64,000 nt of DNA from Bradyrhizobium sp. Tv2a-2 (GCF_000472425.1 NZ_AXAI01000012.1:197306-261305); one strand, 5' to 3'; counted from the first letter of the stretch, positions 26,213 to 38,213 are shown. Notes: a model not told the origin generated them from the letters alone. Made by a program: numbers and translations.

Positions 26213-28846
26213 CTATCCCGCCTTATCAACCAACCTCTTCATCGCCGCCTTGATCGACGATGCCGCGTCGTCATAGCCCAGCCAGGCCCTGCTCTTCGCG
26301 AGCAGCGACGGCACCGAACGTATCGTGTAGCGCTTCGGATCGAGATCGCCCTTCACCTGCGCCCAGGTCAACGGCATCGAGATGGTCGCACCTTCGCGGG
26401 CGCGCGGCGAGAGCGGCGCCACCGCGGTCGACAGGCGATCGTTGCGCAAATAATCGAGGAAGATCTTTCCCGTGCGCTTCTGCTTCGACATGTTCAGGAG
26501 GTAGCGGTCGGGCGCATCCTTCGCCATCCATTGGCAGACGGCCTGTGCGTAGGCCTTGGCTTCCTTCCAGCCGACCTTGTCTTTCGCGCCGTAAAGCAGC
26601 GGCACCACGACATGCAGGCCCTTGCCGCCGGTGGTCTTGCAAAAGCTCTCCATGCCGACATCGGCGAGGCGCTCGCGCATCTCCTTGGCGGCGGCAACCA
26701 CATCCGCAAAATCGACGTCGGGTGCGGGATCGAGATCGAACACCAGCCGGCCCGGCGTGTCATAGGCGTAAGGCGCGCAATTCCAGGGGTGCAGCTCGAG
26801 CCCGCCGATCTGGGCCGTTGCCGCGAGTCCCTCGATCCGGTCGATCTGCAGATAGGGTTTCCGATCACCGGAGACCTTTGCGAGTTCCAGGTTTTTCGTC
26901 GTGCCCTGCATGGCATGGCGCTGGAAGAACTGCTCGCCTTGGATGCCGTCGGGCGCACGGATGATCGAGCAAGGGCGCCCCTTGATATGGGGCATCAGCC
27001 ATTCGCCGACCGCCTCGAAATAATGCGCAAGGTCGAGCTTCGTCACTGGCTTGCCGTCGCCGCCATCAGGCCACAGCTCCTTGTCCGGCTTTGAGATGAC
27101 GACGCCCATGACCTCCGATGATTTCGCTTGTGTCGCAGCTGTTCGTACCTTTGCGCCCGTACGCGCGACGGGCTTGGCAACGTTGGTCATGACAGGCTCT
27201 TCCGCCTTCACTTCGCGTGCCGGCTTGTCCCGGCGCAGGCCCTTGAAAGCGGCCTGCCTGATGTTCTTGTCACCGGTCCAGCCCGCAAATTCGATCTCGG
27301 CGACCAGCTCGGGCCTCAACCAATGCACGTCGCGCGTCTTGCGCGGCGCGTTCTTGCCACCGAAGGGATTGTCGTCGGATGCGGCAGCCTTCAGCGCCGG
27401 CATGATACGCTTTACCGTGTCCTGACCAAAGCCGGTGCCGACGATCCCGACATAGGCCAGGTGGTCGTCGCGGTAGACGCCGGCAAGCAAAGACCGGAAT
27501 TTGCCGTTGGTGGTCTTATAGCCGCCAATGACGACCTCGTGGCCCGGCCGCGCCTTGGTCTTGGTCCAGCTCTCCGAACGTCCCGAATGATAGGTTGCTG
27601 CAAGCCTCTTGGAGACGATCCCCTCCATTGCAAGCTTTTTCGCCGACTCCATCACCGACTCGCCATCGGCGTCAAAATGCTCGACATAGCGGATGCATTT
27701 CGACTTGCCTTTTGGCCGCGCTTCCAACAGCTGCTTCAGCTGAGCCTTGCGCTCGGAGAGCGGCAGCCGGCGCAGATCGAGACCTTGCGCGAACAACAGA
27801 TCGAAGGCGAAGAAGACAAGCTTGTCGGTCTTGCCGTCGGCGATCGCGGCCTGCAGCGTGGAAAAGTCCGGCACGCCTTCGGCGTCCATCGCCACGATCT
27901 CGCCGTCGATCAGGGCATCAGGCAGCGTGCTGGCCTCCTTGGCAATCGCGGCGAATTTCTCCGTCCAGTCCAGCCCCTTGCGCGTCTTCAAGGTAACGCC
28001 GCCATCCCCGACGCGGAGCTGCATCCGGTAACCGTCGAACTTGATTTCATGGACCCAGCCCTCGCCGCCAGGCGGCGTGTCGACCGAGGCACAGAGCTGC
28101 GGCGGGACGAAGTCGGGCATCTCCGAGATCTTCCTCGCTTTCGCGGGCGCCTTCGTCGACTTCGACTTGGCGCGCGCGTCGGCCGCTTCGCCGCGATTGG
28201 AATGCCAGACCGCGTCTTTCTTGGCGCGTCCGTTCTTCGCGAGCATGAACGGCTTTGGCGCGCGGCCCTTGCCTTGCGCGATCTCATCCATGGCGCGGCC
28301 GGACGCGGCCGAGCGGTCCTCGTCCAGGATCGTGTTCTCGTCGCCCTCCCGCGCGTATTCGTCGCGGTGCTTGATCAGGAGCCAGTTGGTGCGCTTGCCC
28401 TCGGTGCGATCGTGGCGCATGCGCACCAGGACCCAGCTGCCATGCAGCTTCGCTCCGTCGAGGGTGAACTTGAGATCGCCCTTCTTGAAGCCGCGTTCGG
28501 GATCGGCGCCCTCCCAATAGCCGCGGTCCCAGACCATGACGGTGCCGCCGCCATATTCGCCCTTCGGGATGGTGCCTTCGAAGTCGCCATAGTCGAGCGG
28601 ATGGTCCTCGACCTCGACCGCCAGCCGCTTGTCATGCGGATCGAGCGAGGGCCCGCGCGTCACCGCCCAGGACTTGAAGACGCCGTCGAACTCCAGCCGC
28701 AGATCGTAGTGCAACCGTGTCGCCGCATGTTTCTGGATCACGAAGCGCCGCCGCTGCGCCGGCGCGACCTTCGCCTCGCCCGAAGGCTCGGCGGTCTTGG
28801 CAAAATCCCGCTTCTTCCGGTAGGTCGAGAGGTCCCTGAGCAGCAC
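26213..28846 (-). CDS. ligD: ATP-dependent DNA ligase D (NHEJ)
   Basis: This multidomain repair ligase is for bacterial non-homologous end joining with Ku. The 3'-phosphoesterase domain (about residues 25-175) has KHAATRLHYDLRLEFDG and HPLDYGDFEGTIPKGEYGGG. The ligase domain (about 240-550) has the nucleotidylated lysine in EIKFDGYRM (Lys269). The primase/polymerase domain (about 590-865) has RPCSIIRAPDGIQGEQFFQRH and the metal-binding LVFDLDPAPDVDF. The order PE-LIG-POL is the rhizobial arrangement. The start is GTG 28846 (MLLRDLSTYRKKRDF). It diverges from ku across 135 bp that carries overlapping EcfG-like promoters. Confidence 0.95.
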   Translation of the reverse strand: MLLRDLSTYRKKRDFAKTAEPSGEAKVAPAQRRRFVIQKHAATRLHYDLRLEFDGVFKSWAVTRGPSLDPHDKRLAVEVEDHPLDYGDFEGTIPKGEYGGGTVMVWDRGYWEGADPERGFKKGDLKFTLDGAKLHGSWVLVRMRHDRTEGKRTNWLLIKHRDEYAREGDENTILDEDRSAASGRAMDEIAQGKGRAPKPFMLAKNGRAKKDAVWHSNRGEAADARAKSKSTKAPAKARKISEMPDFVPPQLCASVDTPPGGEGWVHEIKFDGYRMQLRVGDGGVTLKTRKGLDWTEKFAAIAKEASTLPDALIDGEIVAMDAEGVPDFSTLQAAIADGKTDKLVFFAFDLLFAQGLDLRRLPLSERKAQLKQLLEARPKGKSKCIRYVEHFDADGESVMESAKKLAMEGIVSKRLAATYHSGRSESWTKTKARPGHEVVIGGYKTTNGKFRSLLAGVYRDDHLAYVGIVGTGFGQDTVKRIMPALKAAASDDNPFGGKNAPRKTRDVHWLRPELVAEIEFAGWTGDKNIRQAAFKGLRRDKPAREVKAEEPVMTNVAKPVARTGAKVRTAATQAKSSEVMGVVISKPDKELWPDGGDGKPVTKLDLAHYFEAVGEWLMPHIKGRPCSIIRAPDGIQGEQFFQRHAMQGTTKNLELAKVSGDRKPYLQIDRIEGLAATAQIGGLELHPWNCAPYAYDTPGRLVFDLDPAPDVDFADVVAAAKEMRERLADVGMESFCKTTGGKGLHVVVPLLYGAKDKVGWKEAKAYAQAVCQWMAKDAPDRYLLNMSKQKRTGKIFLDYLRNDRLSTAVAPLSPRAREGATISMPLTWAQVKGDLDPKRYTIRSVPSLLAKSRAWLGYDDAASSIKAAMKRLVDKAG

Positions 28847-28902
28847 GATCGATCTTTCTCTTTCGCGTCGACGCGAACTCTATCACGCACCAGTCCCCTC
28901 TC

Positions 28903-28927
28903 GGAACCAAAACCCGCAACACCCGTT
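28903..28927 (+). promoter_or_regulatory. EcfG promoter for ku
   Basis: GGAAC at 28903-28907 and CGTT at 28924-28927 are 16 bp apart, an exact EcfG consensus. The -10 lies 54 bp before the ku ATG. It shares an 8-bp inverted repeat (TCGGAACC 28901-28908 / GGTTCCGA 28930-28937) with the opposing promoter. Confidence 0.72.
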
Positions 28928-28935
28928 GGGGTTCC
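28911..28935 (-). promoter_or_regulatory. EcfG-like promoter for ligD, interleaved with the ku promoter
   Basis: On the minus strand GGAAC (28935-28931) is followed after 16 bp by GGTT (28914-28911), a three-of-four match to the EcfG -10. It points to ligD 65 bp away. It occupies the same 35 bp as the exact ku promoter on the other strand. Confidence 0.45.
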
Positions 28936-28981
28936 GACAAGTCGCTGAAAACCCTTCAAAGTTCTTAGTCCGGAGATCGCA

Positions 28982-29866
28982 ATGGCTCCTCGCGCCTACT
29001 GGAAGGGATCGCTTAAGCTGTCACTGGTGAGCTGCCCGGTCGCGCTGTATCCGGCGACGACCACGGTCGACAAAATCCGCTTTCACATGATCAACAGGAA
29101 GACCGGCAACCGGCTACGGCAGCAGATGGTCGATTCCGAAACCGACGAGATCGTCGAGGACGGGCAGAAGACGCGCGGCTACGAGGTAGCCAAGGGCAAA
29201 TATGTCGAAATCGAAAAGGACGAGCTGGACGCCATCCAGATCGAAAGCACTCACACGATCGACATCGACAGCTTCGTCCCGAAAGACGAGATCGACGAAC
29301 GCTATCTCGACCACCCCTATTACATCGCACCGGACGGCAAGGTCGGCCTCGATGCGTTCGCAGTCATTCGCGATGCTATGAAAGATCAGGACAGGGTTGC
29401 GCTCGCACGCATCGTGCTGACCAACCGCGAGCACGTGGTCGCGATCGAACCTCTCGGCAAAGGCCTCCTCGCCACCACGCTGCGCTACCCCTACGAGCTG
29501 CGCGAGCACGAGGACTACTTCGATAACATCAAGTCTCCGAAAGTCACCAAGGATATGATCGAGCTGGCACGACACATCCTAAACAGCAAGGCCGCTCACT
29601 TCGATCCATCGACCTTCAAGGATACTTACGAGAATGCTCTGAAGGCGCTTGTCAAACGCAAGGCCGCCGGCAAGCCGATCAAAGTCGAGAAGATGGAGGA
29701 ACGGCCGAGCAATGTCGTCAGTCTGATGGATGCTCTGAAGCAAAGTCTGAAAAGCCGCGGGTCACCGAACCGCGCGACACATGCGCCCGCGCGGCGGCGG
29801 ATGTCGCATCGCCGTTCGACGAAGAAAGCAAACCGGTCATTGGCAAGACGCCGGAAAGCGAGCTGA
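28982..29866 (+). CDS. ku: Ku protein (NHEJ DNA-end binding)
   Basis: This homodimeric ring protein binds DNA double-strand ends and recruits LigD. The start MAPRAYWKGSLKLSLVSCPV is the family hallmark. HTIDIDSFVPKDEIDERYLD, YYIAPDGK and the bridge region follow through about residue 255. The C-terminal 40 residues are very basic (RRRMSHRRSTKKANRSLARR), consistent with the lysine/arginine tails of rhizobial Ku proteins. The length of 294 residues is normal. Transcription probably starts from an exact EcfG promoter 54 bp upstream. Confidence 0.95.
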   Translation: MAPRAYWKGSLKLSLVSCPVALYPATTTVDKIRFHMINRKTGNRLRQQMVDSETDEIVEDGQKTRGYEVAKGKYVEIEKDELDAIQIESTHTIDIDSFVPKDEIDERYLDHPYYIAPDGKVGLDAFAVIRDAMKDQDRVALARIVLTNREHVVAIEPLGKGLLATTLRYPYELREHEDYFDNIKSPKVTKDMIELARHILNSKAAHFDPSTFKDTYENALKALVKRKAAGKPIKVEKMEERPSNVVSLMDALKQSLKSRGSPNRATHAPARRRMSHRRSTKKANRSLARRRKAS

Positions 29867-29948
29867 TCGCATTTCTGGATCGTGCTTCCTCGCCCGCGAA
29901 AAGACGTGGATGTCCGGATCAAGCCCGGGCACGACGAGGAGACAGTTG

Positions 29949-30182
29949 CTATCTCTTCGACTTCCGCTTCTTCGCGGCCTTGCGCTTCTTCGACTTCTTC
30001 GCCGACTTCCGCGACGGCACCTTCTTGCCCTCACGGCGCGCTTCCGACAGCCCGATCGCGATCGCCTGTTTGCGGCTCTTGACCTTGCGTCCCGAACGTC
30101 CGCTCTTCAACGTTCCGGCCTTGCGCTTCTTCATGGCGCGGCCGACCTTGGCCGATGCCTTCCTCGAATACTTGCGTGCCAT
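29949..30182 (-). CDS. Lysine/arginine-rich DUF6496-like protein
   Basis: This is a 77-residue protein, over one third Lys/Arg, starting MARKYSRKASAKVGRAM and carrying RSGRKVKSRKQAIAIGLSEA. This central motif marks the DUF6496 family, and the KKSKKRKAAKKRKSKR tail resembles histone H1-like nucleic-acid-binding proteins. ATG 30182 is preferred over the upstream in-frame 30215 because GGGAGGAT precedes it at good spacing. It would bind DNA or RNA by charge; this is inference. It is convergent with ku, and the 82 bp between them hold a degenerate inverted repeat only. Confidence 0.75.
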   Translation of the reverse strand: MARKYSRKASAKVGRAMKKRKAGTLKSGRSGRKVKSRKQAIAIGLSEARREGKKVPSRKSAKKSKKRKAAKKRKSKR

Positions 30183-30256
30183 GGTTATCCTCCCGGCAAT
30201 GGGAAGATAATTCATCGCATTACGCGATGGTTCCAGACTTGCAACCTTACACGCTG

Positions 30257-30946
30257 CTAATCCGGCGCACGCAGGCGATAGCCAATGCCGGTCTCGGTCA
30301 GCACGAATTGCGGCCGCTCCGGATCGGCCTCGATCTTCTGGCGCAGCTGGCGCACATAGACGCGCAGATATTGCGCGTCAGTCAGTTCGTCCCACAGCTC
30401 CTTCAGGAGGAAGCGATGGGTCAGCACCTTGCCGGCGTGCTGCACCAGCACGCGCAGCAGCTCATATTCTTTCGGCGACAGTTTGACCTCGCGTTCCCCG
30501 ACCCTGACGATACGGCGCACCAGGTCGACCGAGAGTTCGCCGGTGCGAAACACAGGGCGCTCGCCATGGACCTGCAATTGATGCCGCAGCGCCGCGCGCA
30601 GCCGGGCCAGCAGCTCGTCCATGCCGAATGGCTTTGTGACATAGTCATCGGCGCCGAGGTCGAGTGCCTGCACCTTGCCGGCCTCGTCGCCACGGCTCGA
30701 CAACACCACAATCGGCACGCTGTCGTCGCGGGCGCGGATCGTCCGGAGCAACTCGTGTCCCTGAATATCCGGCAGGCCGAGATCGAGAATGACCAGCGCG
30801 GGATGCTCGGACAACAGCTCCAGCGCCATCTTGCCATTGGGGGCTTCCAGGATTTCGTATCCTTGCGTGGTCAACCCCATCCGCAACAATTTGCGGATCG
30901 GCGGCTCGTCGTCGACGACGAGCACCTTGATCGGCGGCGCACTCAT
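30257..30946 (-). CDS. kdpE: KdpE response regulator
   Basis: An OmpR-type regulator of 229 residues. The receiver has VLVVDDEPPIRKLLR and the phosphoacceptor region VILDLGLPD (about residues 50-58). The winged-helix domain (about 130-225) has LSPKEYELLRVLVQHAGKVLTH. It is phosphorylated by KdpD and activates the kdp operon at low K+ or high osmolarity. Its ATG overlaps the kdpD stop (ATGA), so it is the last gene of the kdpFABCDE unit. Confidence 0.95.
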   Translation of the reverse strand: MSAPPIKVLVVDDEPPIRKLLRMGLTTQGYEILEAPNGKMALELLSEHPALVILDLGLPDIQGHELLRTIRARDDSVPIVVLSSRGDEAGKVQALDLGADDYVTKPFGMDELLARLRAALRHQLQVHGERPVFRTGELSVDLVRRIVRVGEREVKLSPKEYELLRVLVQHAGKVLTHRFLLKELWDELTDAQYLRVYVRQLRQKIEADPERPQFVLTETGIGYRLRAPD

Positions 30947-33666
30947 GCTGCAGTATCCAATGTTTTGGCGTCTGCCGGGATCGGCAGGCGGATGGTGAGG
31001 ATGGCACCGCGACGATCGGTGCGGTTGGCGGCGAAGATCCGGCCATGCATGGCCTCGATGAAGCCGCGCGAGATTGCAAGCCCGAGGCCGGTGCCTGGAC
31101 GGACATGGTCCGTCTTCTGCACCCGGTAGAACTTGTCAAAAATGCTTTCCAGTTCGCCGGGCGGAATACCATCGCCCTCATCGGCGATGTGCAGCGACAC
31201 CGAATCCCTGTCCCGCTGGCTCCTGATCGAGATCGTTGTGTCGGGCGGCGAATATTTGGCCGCGTTGTCCAGCAGATTGAACAGCACCTGCTCGAACAGC
31301 ACCGCGTCCAGCTCAAGCATCGGCATATCTGCAGCCAGCTCGAGCCACACCTTGTGACGTGCGAGAATCTTGCTGCCGCGCCGCAGAGCGCTGCCGATGA
31401 TCTCGCCGACGTCGTGTGGCGCGGTGTTGGGCACAACGGCGCCGGACTCCAGCTTGGTCATGTCCAAGAGATTGGCGATGAAGCGGTTGAGCCGTTCGGA
31501 TTCATCTATCACGGTAGCCAGCAGATCGCGCTTCTGCTGATCCGACAGACCGGTCTCGAGATCGCGCATGGTGGAGGCGGCGCCGAGCACGGAGGCGAGC
31601 GGCGTCTTCAGATCGTGCGAGATCGATGTCAGGAGCGCCGAGCGCAGCCGTTCCGACTCGATGCTGCGCTTGACGCTGTCCATGTCCTCGACCAGTAACA
31701 CTCGCTCGATGGCCAACGCGCCCTGGTCCACCAGCGCGTCGAGCAGGCGGCGCTGGTCCGGCGTCAGCAGGGGGCCGGTGCGGTCGTCGTCGATGCCGAT
31801 CACGCCGATCGAGCCGCGGCCGGTGCGCATGGGCTGGAACAAGCGTTTGGCGCCCGGCAATGTGTCCGAGCCGCGCCCCGCGACGCGATCATTGCTCCAG
31901 GCCCAGTTGGCGGCCGCGAGGTCGGCCTGGTCGAGCTGGTCTTCCGGCGGATAGCCGGCTTTCACCGTCAGCACGCCATCCTCGGGCAACAGCAGGACGA
32001 CACGCACTTTCAGCATCAGCGCGGTCTGATAGGCGGTGGCCCACAACACGTCGTCGAGTGTCGCCGTGCCCGCAAGCTTGCGACTGAACGCGTAAAGCTG
32101 TTCGGTCGACCTGATGCGGCCGACGGCCGTATCGGCCTGCGTGCGAACGCGCGCTGCGACATTGGAAACCAGGATTGCGACCACCATGAAGAGGAAGAAG
32201 GCCGCGATATTGGTGGGGTCTGTGATGGTCAAGGTGTAGATCGGCGGCAGGAAGAAGAAATTGTAAACGAGCGAGGCCGCGACGGTCGCGAGCAATGACG
32301 GCCACAGTCCGTACCGAACAGCGACCGCCACGACCGCAGTCAACAACACCAGGTCGACATTCTCGATGCCGAACCACGGCTGGATCAGCTCGGCTCCGCC
32401 AAGCCCGAGTGCCGTGATCAGCAGTGCCAGCAGATAGGGCCGCGGATTGAACGGCTCGGGACGCAAGGCCGTCTGCACCCCATTCTTCGTGACGGGAGCC
32501 GGCGGCAGCTCCTCGCCGGCAATGACATTGACCGTGATGTTGCCCGAACGGCGCACCAGATCATGCACCACCGATCCGTGCATGAGTTCGAACACGCGGG
32601 AGCGGGTCGACTTGCCGATGATGATTTGGGTAACGTTATTGGCCTGTGCGAATTTGATGATATCGTCCGCGATGCGGCGCTCGACGCTGGGAATGGTGAG
32701 CGCCTCGCCGCCCAGCGCTTCCGCAAGCCTCAAGGTGTCCGCAAGACGATCGCGCTGCTCGTCAGTGAGCTGCAGGCTGCGCCTTGTCTCGATGCTGATC
32801 GCGGTCCAGGGCGCATGCACGCGATCGGCAAGCCGCTTGGCTTGACGCACCAGGCCCGCGGCGCGCGGGTCTTCGCTGACGCAGACCAGGATGCGTTCGC
32901 CCGCCGCCCAGGGGCCGGCGATGGCGTTGGCCTGCATATGGGTGAGCAGCTGCTCGTCGACACGCTCGGCGGTCCGGCGCAGTGCGAGCTCGCGCAGCGC
33001 GGTCAGGTTGCCTGGCGAGAAATAATGCTCCAGCGCGCGCTCGGCCTGTTTGGGGACATAGACCTTGCCCTCCTTCAGGCGCTGGATCAGGTCATCGGGC
33101 GTCAGGTCGATCAGCTCGATCGCATCGGCCCGGTCGAACACCGAGTCCGGCACCGTCTCCCGCACCCGCACATGGGTAATCTGCGCGATAACGTCGTTGA
33201 GGCTTTCGATGTGCTGGATGTTGACCGCGGTATAGACGTCGATGCCACGCGAGAGCAGCTCCTCGACGTCAAGATAGCGCTTGGGATGGCGGCAGCCCGG
33301 CGCGTTGGTGTGGGCAAGCTCGTCGACAATGGCGATCTGCGGATGGCGGGCGATCACCGCGTCGAGATCCATCTCCTCAACGATCTGGCCGCGGTATTCG
33401 AGCCGCTTGCGCGGGATGATCTCAAGCCCGCGCAGCAGCGCCTCGGTCTCAGCCCGGCCATGGGTCTCGACAAAACCGACCACGATGTCGGCGCCGCCTT
33501 TCAACCTGGCATGCGCGCTCAGCAGCATTTCGTAGGTCTTGCCGACGCCGGGAGCCGCGCCGACGAAGATCTTCAGCCGGCCAACGCCGCCATGCTCGCG
33601 CTTTGCTGCCTCCAGCAAGGCTTCCGGCAAGGGACGCTGTTCGGGATCGCGGCGTTGCTGGACCAT
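30943..33666 (-). CDS. kdpD: KdpD sensor histidine kinase
   Basis: Domain order over 907 residues: KdpD N-terminal domain with Walker A FVGAAPGVGKTYEML (about residues 32-46), a Usp-like domain (about 250-370), four transmembrane helices (about 400-495), a GAF-like region, HisKA with the phospho-His in SISHDLKTPLASV (about residue 680), and HATPase_c with DEGDGIPPGELESIFDKFYR and GTGLGLAISRGF. It senses K+ and osmotic status at the inner membrane and controls KdpE. It lies 42 bp after kdpC. Confidence 0.96.
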   Translation of the reverse strand: MVQQRRDPEQRPLPEALLEAAKREHGGVGRLKIFVGAAPGVGKTYEMLLSAHARLKGGADIVVGFVETHGRAETEALLRGLEIIPRKRLEYRGQIVEEMDLDAVIARHPQIAIVDELAHTNAPGCRHPKRYLDVEELLSRGIDVYTAVNIQHIESLNDVIAQITHVRVRETVPDSVFDRADAIELIDLTPDDLIQRLKEGKVYVPKQAERALEHYFSPGNLTALRELALRRTAERVDEQLLTHMQANAIAGPWAAGERILVCVSEDPRAAGLVRQAKRLADRVHAPWTAISIETRRSLQLTDEQRDRLADTLRLAEALGGEALTIPSVERRIADDIIKFAQANNVTQIIIGKSTRSRVFELMHGSVVHDLVRRSGNITVNVIAGEELPPAPVTKNGVQTALRPEPFNPRPYLLALLITALGLGGAELIQPWFGIENVDLVLLTAVVAVAVRYGLWPSLLATVAASLVYNFFFLPPIYTLTITDPTNIAAFFLFMVVAILVSNVAARVRTQADTAVGRIRSTEQLYAFSRKLAGTATLDDVLWATAYQTALMLKVRVVLLLPEDGVLTVKAGYPPEDQLDQADLAAANWAWSNDRVAGRGSDTLPGAKRLFQPMRTGRGSIGVIGIDDDRTGPLLTPDQRRLLDALVDQGALAIERVLLVEDMDSVKRSIESERLRSALLTSISHDLKTPLASVLGAASTMRDLETGLSDQQKRDLLATVIDESERLNRFIANLLDMTKLESGAVVPNTAPHDVGEIIGSALRRGSKILARHKVWLELAADMPMLELDAVLFEQVLFNLLDNAAKYSPPDTTISIRSQRDRDSVSLHIADEGDGIPPGELESIFDKFYRVQKTDHVRPGTGLGLAISRGFIEAMHGRIFAANRTDRRGAILTIRLPIPADAKTLDTAA

Positions 33667-33708
33667 ACCTCGATTATAATGCGCGGAACCGCGCTGTCAT
33701 AGCTCGCT

Positions 33709-34314
33709 TCATTGCGGCGCGGCCGCATCGAGCGCAAGGTTAAGAGAAAGGACATTGACACGCGGCTCGCCCAACAGGCCAAGCAAGCGGCCTTGCGTGT
33801 TCTCGGCCACGAGGTCGCGGACGCGCGCCTCCGGCATATTCCGCGCTTTCGCGACCCGCGGCACCTGGAAGAGCGCAGCGTCAGGCGAAATGTCGGGGTC
33901 GAGGCCACTGGCTGAGGTGGTGACAAGATCGACCGGGACCGGGCTGGACGGGTTCTCCGCCTTCAACTTTTTCACGTCCTCCTTGAGCCGATCGGCGAGC
34001 GCCTTGCTGGTCGGGCCGAGGTTGGAGCCGCTGGAATTGGCCGCGTTATACGGCGCCGCCACCGTCTTGGAGGAGTCGGCCGGATCCGGCGCCAGGGTCG
34101 CCGACAGCCGGCCGTGGAAATATTTGTCGCTCTTGAACTCCTGGCCGATCAGGGCCGACCCGATCACCTTGCCATCCCTCTCGATCAGGCTGCCCTGCGC
34201 CTGTTTCGGAAAGATCGCGCCGGCGACACCGGTCATGGCGAGGGGATAAGCGACACCCGTGATCAGGGTAAGCGCCAGCAGCACCAGGATGGCGGGACGA
34301 ATTTCGCGAAGCAT
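33709..34314 (-). CDS. kdpC: K+-transporting ATPase subunit C
   Basis: This is a 201-residue subunit with a single N-terminal membrane helix (about residues 8-30: ILVLLALTLITGVAYPLAM) and a periplasmic domain with family motifs LIGQEFKSDKYFHGRLSA, YNAANSSGSNLGPTSKAL and SASGLDPDISP. It stabilises the KdpFABC complex. It starts 11 bp after kdpB. Codon use and length show no anomaly. Confidence 0.95.
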   Translation of the reverse strand: MLREIRPAILVLLALTLITGVAYPLAMTGVAGAIFPKQAQGSLIERDGKVIGSALIGQEFKSDKYFHGRLSATLAPDPADSSKTVAAPYNAANSSGSNLGPTSKALADRLKEDVKKLKAENPSSPVPVDLVTTSASGLDPDISPDAALFQVPRVAKARNMPEARVRDLVAENTQGRLLGLLGEPRVNVLSLNLALDAAAPQ

Positions 34315-34325
34315 GGTTGTTCTCC

Positions 34326-36440
<2,115 letters not shown>

Positions 36441-36463
36441 GGAGGTCACTCCGAAACGATTGC

Positions 36464-38167
36464 TCAGAACAGCGTGCCGGCCGTCATCGCGAGCTGCTCG
36501 ACGATCGGCCCGAGCGCGAGTGCCGGGAAGAAGGTCAAACCGCCGATGATCAGGATCACGCCGACGACAAGGCCGACAAACAGACCGCCTGTTGTGGGGA
36601 AGGTGCCGGCCGACGGCGGGATCGATTTCTTGCCGGCCAGCGAACCGGCAATCGCCATCGCCGGAACGATCATGAAGAAGCGTCCGACGAACATCGCGCT
36701 GGCCAGCGTCAGGTTGTAGAAGAAGGTGTTGCCGGTGAGGCCTGCGAAAGCCGAGCCGTTATTGCCGGTCGACGACGTATAGGCGTAGAGCACCTCGGTG
36801 AAGCCATGCGGTCCGGCATTGGCCATCGAAGCCACGGCCGGCGGAAACACCACCGCGACCGCTGTCCAGCCGAGATACATCAGCGGCAATACCAGGATCG
36901 CAAGCATCGCCATCTTGACTTCGCGTGCTTCGATCTTCTTGCCGACATATTCCGGCGTACGGCCGACCATCAGACCGGCCACGAAGATCGAGAGGATCAC
37001 GAACAGCAGCATGCCGTAAAGACCGGCGCCGACGCCGCCGACAATGACCTCGCCGAGCTGCATATTGATCAGCGGGATCATGCCGCCGAGCGCGGTGAAG
37101 CTGTCATGCATCGCGTTGACCGCACCACAGGACGCAGCGGTTGTTATCACTGCGAACAGCGATGAGGCCGGGATGCCGAAGCGAACTTCCTTGCCTTCCA
37201 TGTTGCCGCCGGTCAGGCTGAGAGCCTGCATCATCGTAGTGCCGTTGGCCTCGGCCCAATAGGTCACGGCGACGCCCGCGATGAACAGCACGCCCATCAC
37301 GGCGAGAATCGCCCAGCCTTGACGCTGGTTGCCGACCATCCGGCCGAACACGTTGGTCAGCGCGGCGCCGATCGCGAAAATCGAGACCATCTGCACGAAG
37401 TTCGACAGCGCGGTGGGATTCTCGAAGGGATGCGCGGCATTGGCATTGAAGAAGCCGCCGCCATTGGTCCCCAGCATCTTGATCGCAACCTGGGAGGCGA
37501 CCGGACCGAGCGCAATGGTCTGCTTGGCACCTTCGAGCGTAGTCGCATCGACATAACCGCCGAGAGTCTGCGGCATGCCCTGCCAGACCAAGAACAGCGA
37601 ATATACGACGCAGATCGGCAGCAGCACATAGAGCGTGCAGCGCGTCACATCGACCCAGAAATTGCCGACCGTGCGCACTGAGGCGCGCGAAAAGCCGCGG
37701 ATCAGCGCCAGCGCCAGCGCCACGCCGGTCGCCGCCGAAAGGAAGTTCTGGTGGGTAAGCCCCAGCATCTGCACGAGATAGGAGAGCGTGCTCTCGCCGC
37801 CATAGTTCTGCCAGTTGGTATTGGTGAGGAAGCTGATCGCCGTATTGAAGGAGAGATCCTCGGCCACGGCCGACTGTCCGGCAGGATTGAACGGCAAAGC
37901 AGCCTGCAGGCGCATCAACCCGTAAATGATCAGGAAGCCCCCGACATGGAACAGCAGCATGGCGACTGTATAAGTCAGCCAATGCTGTTCACGCCTCTCG
38001 TCGACCCCGCCGATCCAGTAGATTGCGGCCTCGACCGGACGCAGCACCGGTGAGAGGAAGGTGCGCTCGCCGCTGAAGACGCGCGTCATGTACCAGCCAA
38101 GCGGCTGGACCAGCGCAACGACAACGACGCAATAGAGGAGGATTTGAAACCAGCCGATGGCGGTCAT
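36464..38167 (-). CDS. kdpA: K+-transporting ATPase subunit A
   Basis: This is the K+-binding channel-like subunit, 567 residues with about ten membrane helices. Selectivity-filter-type segments NTNWQNYGGESTLSYL, GTNGGGFFNANAAHPFENPT, AASCGAVNAMHDSFTALGG and TGNNGSAFAGLTGNTFFYN mark the four repeated pore loops. It begins 46 bp after kdpF and is followed by kdpB. Confidence 0.96.
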   Translation of the reverse strand: MTAIGWFQILLYCVVVVALVQPLGWYMTRVFSGERTFLSPVLRPVEAAIYWIGGVDERREQHWLTYTVAMLLFHVGGFLIIYGLMRLQAALPFNPAGQSAVAEDLSFNTAISFLTNTNWQNYGGESTLSYLVQMLGLTHQNFLSAATGVALALALIRGFSRASVRTVGNFWVDVTRCTLYVLLPICVVYSLFLVWQGMPQTLGGYVDATTLEGAKQTIALGPVASQVAIKMLGTNGGGFFNANAAHPFENPTALSNFVQMVSIFAIGAALTNVFGRMVGNQRQGWAILAVMGVLFIAGVAVTYWAEANGTTMMQALSLTGGNMEGKEVRFGIPASSLFAVITTAASCGAVNAMHDSFTALGGMIPLINMQLGEVIVGGVGAGLYGMLLFVILSIFVAGLMVGRTPEYVGKKIEAREVKMAMLAILVLPLMYLGWTAVAVVFPPAVASMANAGPHGFTEVLYAYTSSTGNNGSAFAGLTGNTFFYNLTLASAMFVGRFFMIVPAMAIAGSLAGKKSIPPSAGTFPTTGGLFVGLVVGVILIIGGLTFFPALALGPIVEQLAMTAGTLF

Positions 38168-38213
38168 GGGAGTGAGCCTTCAGAATATACGCGAAGCACG
38201 CCAGAACGCGGTC

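Noticed and set aside
27128..28948. 606-codon open frame antisense to ligD
   Set aside because: Mirror of the ligD coding bias; no motif or ribosome binding site.
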